This document shows positions 1 through 6,713 of a stretch of 23,758 nucleotides of DNA, one piece after another. The position numbers and the translations under genes were made by a program. Every line of letters starts with the position of its first letter. Positions within the stretch are counted from its first letter, which is position 1. The stretch is from NCBI GenBank assembly GCA_022720335.1, contig JAIHVJ010000031.1, positions 1 to 23,758 on the forward strand, written 5' to 3'. This DNA comes from Collinsella sp. Its GTDB lineage: Bacteria; Actinomycetota; Coriobacteriia; Coriobacteriales; Coriobacteriaceae. The notes beneath the pieces are model-generated. The model was not told the DNA's origin. It did not search any database and saw only the letters and a list, made by a program, of their open reading frames with translations.

Positions 1-15
1 GCCGTTGCCTGTCGG

Positions 16-513
16 TTAGTGGCGGGGTTGGTGGCGGAGCTTGTCGATGGTGGCGTCGGTGCTGTGACTGCGGACGTCGGTGCTTCGGCTGCGGGCTTCG
101 GCGGCGCGGCTGCGGGCTTCGGCTGTGGTTTGGCGCTGGCGGCGGTAATCGATCATGCCTTGGATGATGGGCTTGCCAAAGCTCACGACATCATCGTTGT
201 AGATGGCGGTACGGGCGGCAAGCAGACAGTCGGTAAAGTCCATATGGGTTTTGCCAAAGAGTTTGATGGCAAGGGCGACAACGGTGGGCTCGTCGACCAT
301 GACGTCATCGAGCAGCCTTCTCATGGCCGTAGCAATCTCAACGCGGGGAACCTTATAGACGTCGCGCAGCGTGACCACGACACGCGTGATGATTTCGGGG
401 TAGACGCGAGCGGTGCGCGTGGCGATGACCTTGGCGGCGCGCGGGGACAGAACTTCGTCGTCGTCAAGCAGGTAGCGCAGGATGACGGTCTCGTCGATGA
501 TGGTGCTACTCAT
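16..513 (-). CDS. PIN-domain toxin (VapC-like), probably degenerate
   Basis: A 165-residue protein whose first ~125 residues read as a PIN-domain ribonuclease of a type II toxin-antitoxin pair: an N-terminal IIDETVILRYLL strand with Asp7, a middle helix region, and MDFTDCLLAAR with Asp92 and Asp95. PIN enzymes normally carry a Glu in the segment here reading PEIITRVVVTL, where Arg44 stands, and an Asp after VVSF, where Gly113 stands. Two of the usual four metal-binding acids therefore seem lost, which argues for a dead or weakened nuclease (inference from family knowledge). Residues ~131-151 form a 7-residue repeat tail not typical of VapC. The start codon overlaps the end of the antitoxin frame by 8 nt, the usual coupled arrangement. 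The coding strand is opposite to every other gene in the window. Confidence 0.75.
   Translation of the reverse strand: MSSTIIDETVILRYLLDDDEVLSPRAAKVIATRTARVYPEIITRVVVTLRDVYKVPRVEIATAMRRLLDDVMVDEPTVVALAIKLFGKTHMDFTDCLLAARTAIYNDDVVSFGKPIIQGMIDYRRQRQTTAEARSRAAEARSRSTDVRSHSTDATIDKLRHQPRH
61..123 (-). repeat. Three tandem 21-bp units in the toxin tail
   Basis: Three consecutive 7-codon units encode AEARSRA, AEARSRS and TDVRSHS at the C-terminus of the PIN protein. On the plus strand a 16-bp exact repeat (GGCTGCGGGCTTCGGC) lies at 87-102 and 108-123, 21 bp apart. The repeat keeps frame, so it looks like slippage growth of a hydrophilic tail and not a separate element. Confidence 0.75.
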
Positions 514-749
514 GGATATCTACTTCCTCGGGGCCCAAAATCGAATCGTCGCTTTCTGTAGCAAGGTATTCAATCCAAGCATTGCGCTCCTCGGAGCGGC
601 GATTGGGGTCACCATATGCTTTGAGCGATCCATAGGCGGACGGCTTCGGCGAGCGATGTGCCCATGGCGTCGTAGAGATGCTCGGCATGCTGCTTGTCTT
701 CCTCGCGAATGCGCACCTGCAGGATGGCTCTTTTTTGAGTCGATGACAT
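506..749 (-). pseudogene. RelB/DinJ-family antitoxin, frameshifted
   Basis: From ATG 749-747, preceded by a strong AAGGGGGG ribosome binding site, the frame reads MSSTQKRAILQVRIREEDKQ and continues HAEHLYDAMGTSLAEAVRLWIAQSIW, a typical ribbon-helix-helix RelB/DinJ start. It then meets TGA at 611-609 after 46 residues. The adjacent frame continues without a break as YGDPNRRSEERNAWIEYLA and on to the stop at 508-506. That stop overlaps the toxin start, exactly where an antitoxin should end. The span of 244 nt is one base out of frame, so a single indel near 610-640 restores an ~81-residue antitoxin. The 46-residue product might still bind DNA, but the toxin-binding C-terminus would be lost. A sequencing error is the alternative. 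No slippery site for programmed shifting is visible. Confidence 0.75.
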
Positions 750-761
750 CACTGGCCCCCC

Positions 762-903
762 TTAATGAGCGTGCAATATGAATGGTCAAATACAGCATCG
801 AATATTAATAGCTAATCTTATAACCACTACTTTATTGCACTCAAGTTAATGAGCGCGAAATATATCACAAACGTATTACGTCCTTTATAAGCGAGCGTGA
901 AAT
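762..903. promoter_or_regulatory. Three direct repeats, 84- and 42-bp spacing, probable operators
   Basis: The core GAGCGYGMAAT occurs at 767-777 (GAGCGTGCAAT), 851-861 (GAGCGCGAAAT) and 893-903 (GAGCGTGAAAT). The first two copies share a longer 18-bp match (TTAATGAGCG + YG + MAATAT, 16 of 18 identical) starting at 762 and 846. The offsets are exactly 84 and 42 bp, i.e. eight and four helical turns, so a bound protein would sit on one DNA face. The region is AT-rich, unlike its surroundings. It lies between the divergent antitoxin and formate hydrogenlyase operon, and the first copy is 13 bp from the antitoxin start. The binding protein is unknown. Confidence 0.5.
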
Positions 904-974
904 CTCCCTTGGATGTACGCATGTATTACACTCACCTTTATAGCTTCTAGAGAATAATTCCAACCTGCCAAAAC

Positions 975-1000
975 CCCTGCAATACACCCGTATTGCAGGG
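975..1000. promoter_or_regulatory. Perfect 11-bp inverted repeat, 4-nt loop
   Basis: CCCTGCAATAC (975-985), ACCC, GTATTGCAGGG (990-1000). No T-tract follows, so it is a poor intrinsic terminator and more likely an operator or an RNA hairpin in the leader. The inner word TGCAATA/TATTGCA also appears at 772-778 and 833-839 in opposite orientations. The same protein may read several of these sites (inference). Confidence 0.5.
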
Positions 1001-1178
1001 CCTATGCTCAAGTTTGCCACCTGCAACTGCGTATATTAAGCCTGTATATCGTTGGAGGAACTCTATCGAAGCGCCTGTTTCGCCGCATGCGCTCGATACG
1101 CCGATGCCAGGCCACGGGCGGCTTGGGGCAACGTCGACAGGGTCTCTCCGGCATGGGATTCAGGAGGGAGTGAACAAC
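1001..1178 (+). promoter_or_regulatory. Structured 5' leader of the FHL operon, candidate riboswitch
   Basis: This gene-free stretch can fold extensively. TATCGA (1064-1069) plus GCGC (1071-1074) pairs with GCGC (1089-1092) plus TCGATA (1093-1098), ten base pairs with one bulged A. TGCC (1105-1108) can pair with GGCA (1127-1130), enclosing further GCC/GGC pairing. TCTCTCC (1143-1149) pairs with GGAGGGA (1163-1169), seven pairs that bury the Shine-Dalgarno of the first gene. A sequestered ribosome site behind a folded leader is a classic translational riboswitch layout. Given the molybdenum enzyme encoded, a Moco-type riboswitch is a reasonable hypothesis, but I cannot confirm its consensus by eye. 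No convincing -35/-10 pair is visible; TATATT (1032-1037) and TATATC (1045-1050) are possible -10 boxes. Confidence 0.4.
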
Positions 1179-1697
1179 ATGGGCAATAAACGAGTCGTGG
1201 CTGATTCTTCACGCTGCATTGGGTGCCAAACCTGTATGGCGGCGTGCATCGAGGCACACGATATTCCCGGCAACATCGCCGCACCTCGCTTGCGCGTAAC
1301 GCGCACCTACGAGATTTCCGCGCCGGTGGCATGTCACCACTGCGAGGACGCTCCGTGCGCCAAGGCCTGTCCCACGGGCGCCTTGTTCTTTGATCCAAAG
1401 AACCATCGCATCGGCGTCAACGAGGACAACTGCATCGGCTGCAAGAGCTGCGTCATGGCATGCCCCTTTGGCGCCGTGAGCGTGGCGACCACGCAAGTCC
1501 CCGTCTTGATGGGTGACGTGCGAGTGGGTTCGCAGACTAAGAGCTTCGTGCTCAAGTGTGACCTGTGCGTGGACCGTCCCGGCGGTCCGGCGTGTGCCGA
1601 GGCGTGCCCGACTAAGGGCCTCACCCTGGTAGACGAGGAGCGTTTGGCGGAGCTGACCGCCGAGCGTGCCCGCGCCACCATCGAAAACGAGGCGTAA
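1179..1697 (+). CDS. hydN: HydN/HycB-like four-cluster ferredoxin
   Basis: A 172-residue cytoplasmic electron-transfer protein with 16 cysteines in four quartets: 13/16/19/23, 52/55/60/64, 85/88/91/95 and 127/130/139/143, which would hold four [4Fe-4S] clusters. This is the HydN/HycB/HyfA pattern of formate dehydrogenase beta-type ferredoxins. The ATG at 1179 was chosen because AGGAGGGAG sits just before it; the same frame is open further upstream but has no ribosome site and crosses the leader. It is the first gene of the operon, 74 nt before fdhF, so it most likely serves as direct electron acceptor or assembly partner of FdhH, while the paralogue hyfA serves the hydrogenase arm. hydN and hycB cannot be told apart by eye; the symbol reflects position next to fdhF. 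Confidence 0.85.
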   Translation: MGNKRVVADSSRCIGCQTCMAACIEAHDIPGNIAAPRLRVTRTYEISAPVACHHCEDAPCAKACPTGALFFDPKNHRIGVNEDNCIGCKSCVMACPFGAVSVATTQVPVLMGDVRVGSQTKSFVLKCDLCVDRPGGPACAEACPTKGLTLVDEERLAELTAERARATIENEA

Positions 1698-1732
1698 GCG
1701 TCGGGCGACAGGCCCAATGATTGTCAAATAAG

Positions 1733-1748
1733 TACCGAGCATTCGGTA
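1733..1748 (+). other. Small perfect hairpin upstream of fdhF
   Basis: TACCGA (1733-1738), GCAT loop, TCGGTA (1743-1748) lies in the 74-nt gap between the ferredoxin gene and fdhF, 13 nt before the GGAAGGAGGG ribosome site. It has no T-tract. It could shape mRNA stability or processing; the role is unknown. Confidence 0.4.
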
Positions 1749-1771
1749 GCAGAAAAAGGAAGGAGGGTGTC

Positions 1772-3994
1772 ATGGAGAAGCATAAAGTGATCTGCCCGTA
1801 CTGCGGCGCCGGTTGCCAGTTTAACCTCCTGGTCCAAAACGGCCAGGTCGTGGGCACCGAACCGCTCAACGGCATCACCAACCAGAGCGAGCTGTGCCTT
1901 AAGGGCATGAGCGGCTACGACTTCATCAACGACACCAAGATCTTGACTCCTCGCGTACTGCACCCGATGATCCGCCGCACCAAGGGCGCGGATCTTGAGC
2001 GCGTAAGCTGGGACGAGGCACTGGATTTCACCGCATCTAAGATGCAGGCCATAATTGACGAATATGGTCCTAACGCTGTCATGACCACCGGCTCTTCGCG
2101 AGGCGGCGGCAATGAGGCGAACTACGTCATGCAGAAGTTTACGCGTGCGTGCATCGGCACCCACAGCGTGGACAACTGCGCCCGTACTTGACACGGCCCT
2201 ACTGTCCTCGGTCTGATGGACACGGTTGGTTCAGGTTGCATGTCATGCTCCATCCCCGGTATGGAGGATGCGGGCTGCATTTTCCTCTTCGGCTATAACC
2301 CTGCCGATTCGCACCCCATCGTCGCAAGGCGTATCGTGCGAGCCAAAGAAAAGGGTTGCAAGATCATCGTCGCCGACCCGCGCCATATCGAAACCGCGCG
2401 TATCGCCGATCTCTACCTTCCGATCAAGAACGGTTGCAACGTTGCGTTCCTCAACGCCTTTGCCAACTGCTTGGTCAACGATGGCCTCTACGACAAGGAA
2501 TTCGTCGCCGAGCACACGAACGGCTTTGACGAGTGGTGGGAGACCATCAAGAACTACACTCCCGAATCCGTACAGGACATCACGGGTGTCGAGCCCGCGT
2601 TGATCCACCAAGCTGCCGAGATGTACGCCACGGCGAAGCCTTCTGCCATCATTGGCTGGGGCATGGGCGTATGCCAGCAGAAGCAGAACCTGAAGACGGT
2701 GCACACCATCGCCTCCATCGCCTGCGTTGCCGGCCAGATCGGCAAACCCAATTCCGGCCTCGCGCCCGTGCGCGGTCAGAATAACGTCCAGGGCTCCTGC
2801 GATATGGGCATGCTGCCCAACCTGTACCCTGGCTACCAGAAAGTCACCGACCCCGCCGCTCGCGCCAAGTTTGCCAAGGCTTGGGGCGTGCCCGAGGAAA
2901 AGCTCCCCTTGGAGGAGGGCTACAAGCTCACCGACCTGGGCCACCTGGTCGACGAGGGCAAGGTGCATTGCTTCTACAACTACGGCGAGGACCCGGTGCA
3001 GACCGAGCCCGATTCGGCCGGCATGCGCAAGACGCTCTCCGAGCTGGACCTGTTCATTTGCCAGGACATCTTTATGACGCAGACGACTATGCTCGCCGAC
3101 GTCATCCTGCCCGCTACTTCTTGGGGCGAGCACGAGGGTGTCTTTACCGCATCCGACCGTAGCTTCCAGCACTTTGACGCGGCCGTTCCGCCCAAGGGCG
3201 AGTGCCGTCACGACTGGGAGATCTTCGCGGACCTGTCCACGCGCATGGGCTATCCCATGCACTACGACAACACCGAGCAGATCTGGAACGAGTGCATTAG
3301 CCTGTGCCCCAACTTTGTGGGTGCGACCTACGAGAAGATGGCTCCCGAGGGCGGCTACGCCCAGTGGCCGGTCAAGAGCACCGATGTGAACGACCACGGC
3401 ACGGCCGACATGTTCGCTGGTGGCAAGTTCACCACCAAGGACGGCCGCGCCAACCTGATGGCGCACGACTGGGAGGCGCCCTCCGAGCTTCCCGACGATG
3501 AGTACCCGCTCATCCTGTGCACCGTCCGTGAGGTCGGCCACTACAGCTGCCGCTCGATGACCGGCAACTGCAAGACGCTGGCGCTGCTCGCCGACGAGCC
3601 CGGCTTTGTCCGCATGAATCCCGCGGACGCCCAGGCGCGCGGCATCAAGAACGGCGACATCGTCTCGATTCACAGCCGCCGCGGCCAGGTATACAGCCGC
3701 GCCGACGTGAGCGACCGTATCAACAAGGGCACGGTCTATATGACCTACCAGTGGTGGATTGGCAAGTGCAACGAGCTGACCATTCACAAGGTCGACCCGG
3801 TCTCGCATACGCCCGAGGACAAGTTCTCCGCCTGCCAGGTCGACGCTATCGCCGACCAGGTCTGGGCTGAGGGCGAGGTCGAGCGTCAGTACACCGAGCT
3901 TAAGCAGGCTCTGGTGGACGCCGCCGCTCCTCAGGACGTTGAGCCCGGCGCCGCCAAGTTCGACGACGAGACGCACGTGAATCAAATCGTGTAG
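1772..3994 (+). CDS. fdhF: Formate dehydrogenase H, selenocysteine-containing
   Basis: Oxidises formate to CO2 in the cytoplasm as the formate dehydrogenase module of formate hydrogenlyase. The reading frame runs 1772-3994 (740 residues) with an in-frame UGA at 2189-2191, residue 140, in the context CART-Sec-HGPTVLGL; E. coli FdhF also has Sec140 followed by His141. Cys8, Cys11, Cys15 and Cys42 are placed to hold one [4Fe-4S] cluster, and Lys44 matches the electron-relay lysine. The sequence then shows FGYNPADSHPIVA, GWGMGVCQQ and APVRGQNNVQGSCDMG typical of the bis-MGD domains, and a C-terminal molybdopterin-binding domain. Length slightly exceeds the ~715 residues of E. coli. The start has GGAAGGAGGG upstream. 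There is no signal peptide. A strong hairpin follows the stop. Treating the UGA as a stop would wrongly give a 139-residue fragment and a separate 592-residue protein. Confidence 0.96.
2189..2222 (+). promoter_or_regulatory. Sec UGA codon and bacterial SECIS element
   Basis: UGA (2189-2191) is followed by a stem TGTCC (2203-2207)/GGACA (2218-2222) whose apex can form an inner UC/GA helix around the loop GGTCT (2210-2214), leaving one bulged U at 2217. E. coli fdhF uses a GGUCU apex at the same distance: the two Gs are nucleotides 19-20 after the UGA in both. In E. coli the bulged U lies on the 5' side of the stem; here it is drawn on the 3' side. The loop should recruit SelB, encoded downstream in this window. 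Confidence 0.88.
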
Positions 3995-4015
3995 TCCCGT
4001 TCTCGTTGGCTTTTT

Positions 4016-4058
4016 GGGCCGGGCGTCCCGTACGTTCGGGAGCCCGGCCCGTTATTTT
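4016..4058 (+). terminator. Strong hairpin with T-tract between fdhF and hyfA
   Basis: GGGCCGGGC (4016-4024) pairs perfectly with GCCCGGCCC (4042-4050). An inner TCCCG (4026-4030)/CGGGA (4037-4041) helix brings the total to 14 base pairs with one bulge, followed by GTTATTTT. It looks like an intrinsic terminator placed inside an otherwise continuous operon. Partial termination or protection of the upstream mRNA would give more hydN-fdhF than hyf message. hyfA starts 14 nt after the T-tract. Confidence 0.75.
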
Positions 4059-4072
4059 GAAAGGAAGTGGGG

Positions 4073-4690
4073 ATGAACCGCTTCATCGACATCAACCCGG
4101 AGAGGTGCATCGGCTGCGGAACATGCCAGTCCGCCTGTGCCGACGCCCACCGGATGCAGGGTCTTCAGGATACGCCGCGCCTGGCGCTCGTGAAGACCGG
4201 CGGTATTTCGGCCGCCCTTGCCTGCCACCATTGCGAGGGTGCCCCCTGCGCCGAGGTTTGCCCGGTGAATGCCATCGAGCACGATGGCGATCGCATCCAC
4301 GTCAAGGAGCAGGAGTGCATCGGTTGCAGGCTGTGCGCCATCGCGTGCCCCTTCGGAGCCATCCATCCCGATGGCACGTCTATCGCCGGTGTCGCAGGCA
4401 TGTGCGACCCGACGCCTTCGTATCCTAAGTCCCTGAGCAGCCTGCTTACGTGGGCTCCCGGCCAGTACACCTGCGCTGTCAAGTGCGACCTGTGCGCCTT
4501 CGATCCGGACGGCCCGCATTGTGTGGCGGCGTGCCCCACCAAGGCGCTGACCGTCATGGGCGGCGCGGCCGATCGCGAGCTCGACGAGGCCAAGCGCCTG
4601 CGCTCGATCGAAAACGGTCCGGTCGTCGACGTTACCGCTGTGGCCCAGGGCCTGTCCGAGAAAGCAGAAGGGAGCGTAAACAATGGATAG
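4073..4690 (+). CDS. hyfA: Hydrogenase-4 component A, four-cluster ferredoxin
   Basis: A 205-residue polyferredoxin that should carry electrons between FdhH and the hydrogenase arm. Four cysteine quartets are visible: 12/15/18/22, 51/54/59/63, 82/85/88/92 and 138/141/150/154. The opening MNRFIDINPERCIGCGTC and the ACHHCEGAPC and KCDLCAFDPDGP segments match HyfA. It differs from the first ferredoxin by an insert around residues 105-135. ATG 4073 is preferred over an in-frame GTG at 4067 because AAAGGAAG (4060-4066) is then correctly spaced. Its end overlaps hyfB by 8 nt, suggesting translational coupling. The preceding hairpin may set its level relative to fdhF. Confidence 0.9.
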   Translation: MNRFIDINPERCIGCGTCQSACADAHRMQGLQDTPRLALVKTGGISAALACHHCEGAPCAEVCPVNAIEHDGDRIHVKEQECIGCRLCAIACPFGAIHPDGTSIAGVAGMCDPTPSYPKSLSSLLTWAPGQYTCAVKCDLCAFDPDGPHCVAACPTKALTVMGGAADRELDEAKRLRSIENGPVVDVTAVAQGLSEKAEGSVNNG

Positions 4691-6701
4691 CATGACGCTG
4701 TTTATCGCATCGCTTGCCGTCTCGTGCATCGGTGCGCTCGCCTCGGTTCTGCTGATCAAGGCCGATAACGCCGCCAAGACCGCCGGCTGCCTTATCGGTG
4801 CCGTCGCCGCGGTGTTTTCGTTTGTGGCCGGTATCCAGGCCGTGCTGGGCGATGTCACGTCGGTCGACACGATCGTGTTCTTCCCGTTTGCCCATTTCCA
4901 GCTGCTGCTCAATCAGCTGTCCGGCCTGTTCGTGGCGCTCATCTCGGTGCTCGCGTTTGCCGGTTCGATCTACGGTCTCAACTACTTTGATGAGTACCCG
5001 GGCAAAAAGGGCCGCGCCGGCTTCTTCTTTAATACCTTCGTGGCGTCCATGATGCTCGTCATCACCGCCGACAACGTGTTTTGGTTCCTGGTCGCCTTTG
5101 AGCTCATGTCGCTGACCTCGTACTTCCTGGTCGTGATCGAGGAGAACGAGAACTCCATCCATGGCGGTTGGCTCTACTTTGTGATCGCGCACGTGGGCTT
5201 TGTGCTCATCATGGCGAGCTTCCTCACCATGACCAACTTCGCCGGCGGCTCGTTTGCCTTTGCGGATTTCCGCTCCACGCAGTTTAGCCCCGCGGTCGCA
5301 TCCGTGTGCTTCGTGCTCGCCTTCTTTGGCTTTGGCGCCAAGGCCGGTATCATCCCGCTGCATGGCTGGCTGCCCAAGGCACATCCCGAGGCGCCGTCCA
5401 ACGTGTCGGCCCTCATGTCCGGCGGCATGATCAAGATCGGTGTCTTCGGTATCCTCAAGGTTGGTCTCGACCTGCTTTCTGCTTCGGGCGTTCAGGTCTG
5501 GTGGGGCCTTATGGTCATGGTCTTCGGTGCGATCTCGTCGGTCCTCGGCGTGGCCTTCGCCCTGCAGGAGCATGACATCAAGCGCCTGCTGGCCTATCAC
5601 TCCGTCGAGAACATCGGCATCATTCTGCTCGGCGTCGGCGCTTCCATGGCCGCCATGGCGCTCAACTCTGTCGGCATCGCCGTCCTGGCCCTGATGGCCG
5701 CCCTCTACCACACGTTTAACCATGCGATGTTTAAGGGCGAGCTGTTCTTGGGCGCCGGTGCGCTGCTGTACTCCACGGGTACGCGCAATATGGAGAAGAT
5801 GGGCGGCCTGTTCCGTCGTATGCCGGCAACGGCCATCTGCTTCCTCGTTGGCGCGCTTGCCATCTCGGCCATCCCGCCCTTCAACGGCTTTGTGTCCGAG
5901 TGGTTTACCTACCAGTCGCTGTTTAACGCCGCCATGCAGGGCGACAAGGCCGTCATGATCGTGGCCGTGTTCGCTGCCGTCGCGCTTGCCATTACCGGCG
6001 CGCTGGCTGTTACGTGCTTCGTCAAGGCCTATGGTGTCTCCTTTGCCTCCGCGCCCCGCTCCGAGGCCGCGGCCAATGCCAAGGAGGTTCCCGCCCCCAT
6101 GGTGTTTGCGCAGGGGCTGCTCGCGGCCATCTGCGTCGTGCTGGGCATTGGCGCTCCCGTGATCGCGCCCGTGCTGGTCGATGTCGCCGCGTCCGTGCTG
6201 CATCCGTACGGTGGCGTGTTTGCCGCCGAGGGCATGGAGCTCATGAACCAGTACTCCGGCGCCGCCACCTCCACGCCCGCGATCGCCATTGCGCTCGTGG
6301 TGCTTGTCGGCCTTGCCTGCGGCTATCGCAAGCTCAAGACCGTCGGTAAGGTGCAGAAGTCCCAGCCGTGGGCATGCGGCTATGCTCCCAACGAGCATAT
6401 GCCCGTCGTGGCCACGACCTTTGCCTCCGAGGTGTCCTGGTTTATGCAGCCGCTCTACACCCTGCGCGACCGCTGCACGGCCGTCTGCTGGTCCATCGCG
6501 CACTTCTTCCAGAAGCTCACCGGTGTGGCCGAGGCTGTGGAGCCCGTACCCGACAAGGTTCTCGTCGATGCCCCGCATAAGGGTGTCGAGAAGCTCGCCG
6601 ACCTCGCGACTAAGCTCGAGGGCGGCAACTACAGCATCTATATCTGCTATATCGTCGCGGCACTCGTGGTGTTCCTCGTGCTCGCCGTGCAAATGGGTTA
6701 A
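4683..6701 (+). CDS. hyfB: Hydrogenase-4 component B, proton-pump-like membrane subunit
   Basis: A 672-residue, multi-spanning integral membrane protein of the NuoL/MrpA antiporter-like family, the same length as recalled for E. coli HyfB. The diagnostic core is present at about residues 215-255: GFGAKAGIIPLHGWLPKAHP, then EAPSNVSALMSGGMIKIG, with the buried lysines of the half-channels. AFALQEHDIKRLLAYHSVEN and YHTFNHAMFKGELF follow. The C-terminal third holds further hydrophobic segments and a soluble stretch before a last membrane helix (ICYIVAALVVFLVL). It would form one proton-translocating module of the FHL membrane arm. The start overlaps the hyfA stop; hyfC follows after 12 nt behind AAGGAGGGGAG. 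Nothing appears truncated. Confidence 0.94.
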   Translation: MDSMTLFIASLAVSCIGALASVLLIKADNAAKTAGCLIGAVAAVFSFVAGIQAVLGDVTSVDTIVFFPFAHFQLLLNQLSGLFVALISVLAFAGSIYGLNYFDEYPGKKGRAGFFFNTFVASMMLVITADNVFWFLVAFELMSLTSYFLVVIEENENSIHGGWLYFVIAHVGFVLIMASFLTMTNFAGGSFAFADFRSTQFSPAVASVCFVLAFFGFGAKAGIIPLHGWLPKAHPEAPSNVSALMSGGMIKIGVFGILKVGLDLLSASGVQVWWGLMVMVFGAISSVLGVAFALQEHDIKRLLAYHSVENIGIILLGVGASMAAMALNSVGIAVLALMAALYHTFNHAMFKGELFLGAGALLYSTGTRNMEKMGGLFRRMPATAICFLVGALAISAIPPFNGFVSEWFTYQSLFNAAMQGDKAVMIVAVFAAVALAITGALAVTCFVKAYGVSFASAPRSEAAANAKEVPAPMVFAQGLLAAICVVLGIGAPVIAPVLVDVAASVLHPYGGVFAAEGMELMNQYSGAATSTPAIAIALVVLVGLACGYRKLKTVGKVQKSQPWACGYAPNEHMPVVATTFASEVSWFMQPLYTLRDRCTAVCWSIAHFFQKLTGVAEAVEPVPDKVLVDAPHKGVEKLADLATKLEGGNYSIYICYIVAALVVFLVLAVQMG

Positions 6702-6713
6702 GGAGGGGAGAGC

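Noticed and set aside
61..123. CRISPR or mobile-element repeat
   Set aside because: The 21-bp units are in frame within a coding tail and have no spacers or terminal inverted repeats.
609..611. UGA in the antitoxin frame as a selenocysteine codon
   Set aside because: Reading through does not restore the C-terminus; only a one-base shift does, and ribbon-helix-helix antitoxins have no use for Sec.
2189..2191. UGA as a true stop splitting fdhF into two genes
   Set aside because: Context CART-UGA-HGPT, position 140, the SECIS hairpin and the selA/selB/selC genes in the same window all support selenocysteine insertion.
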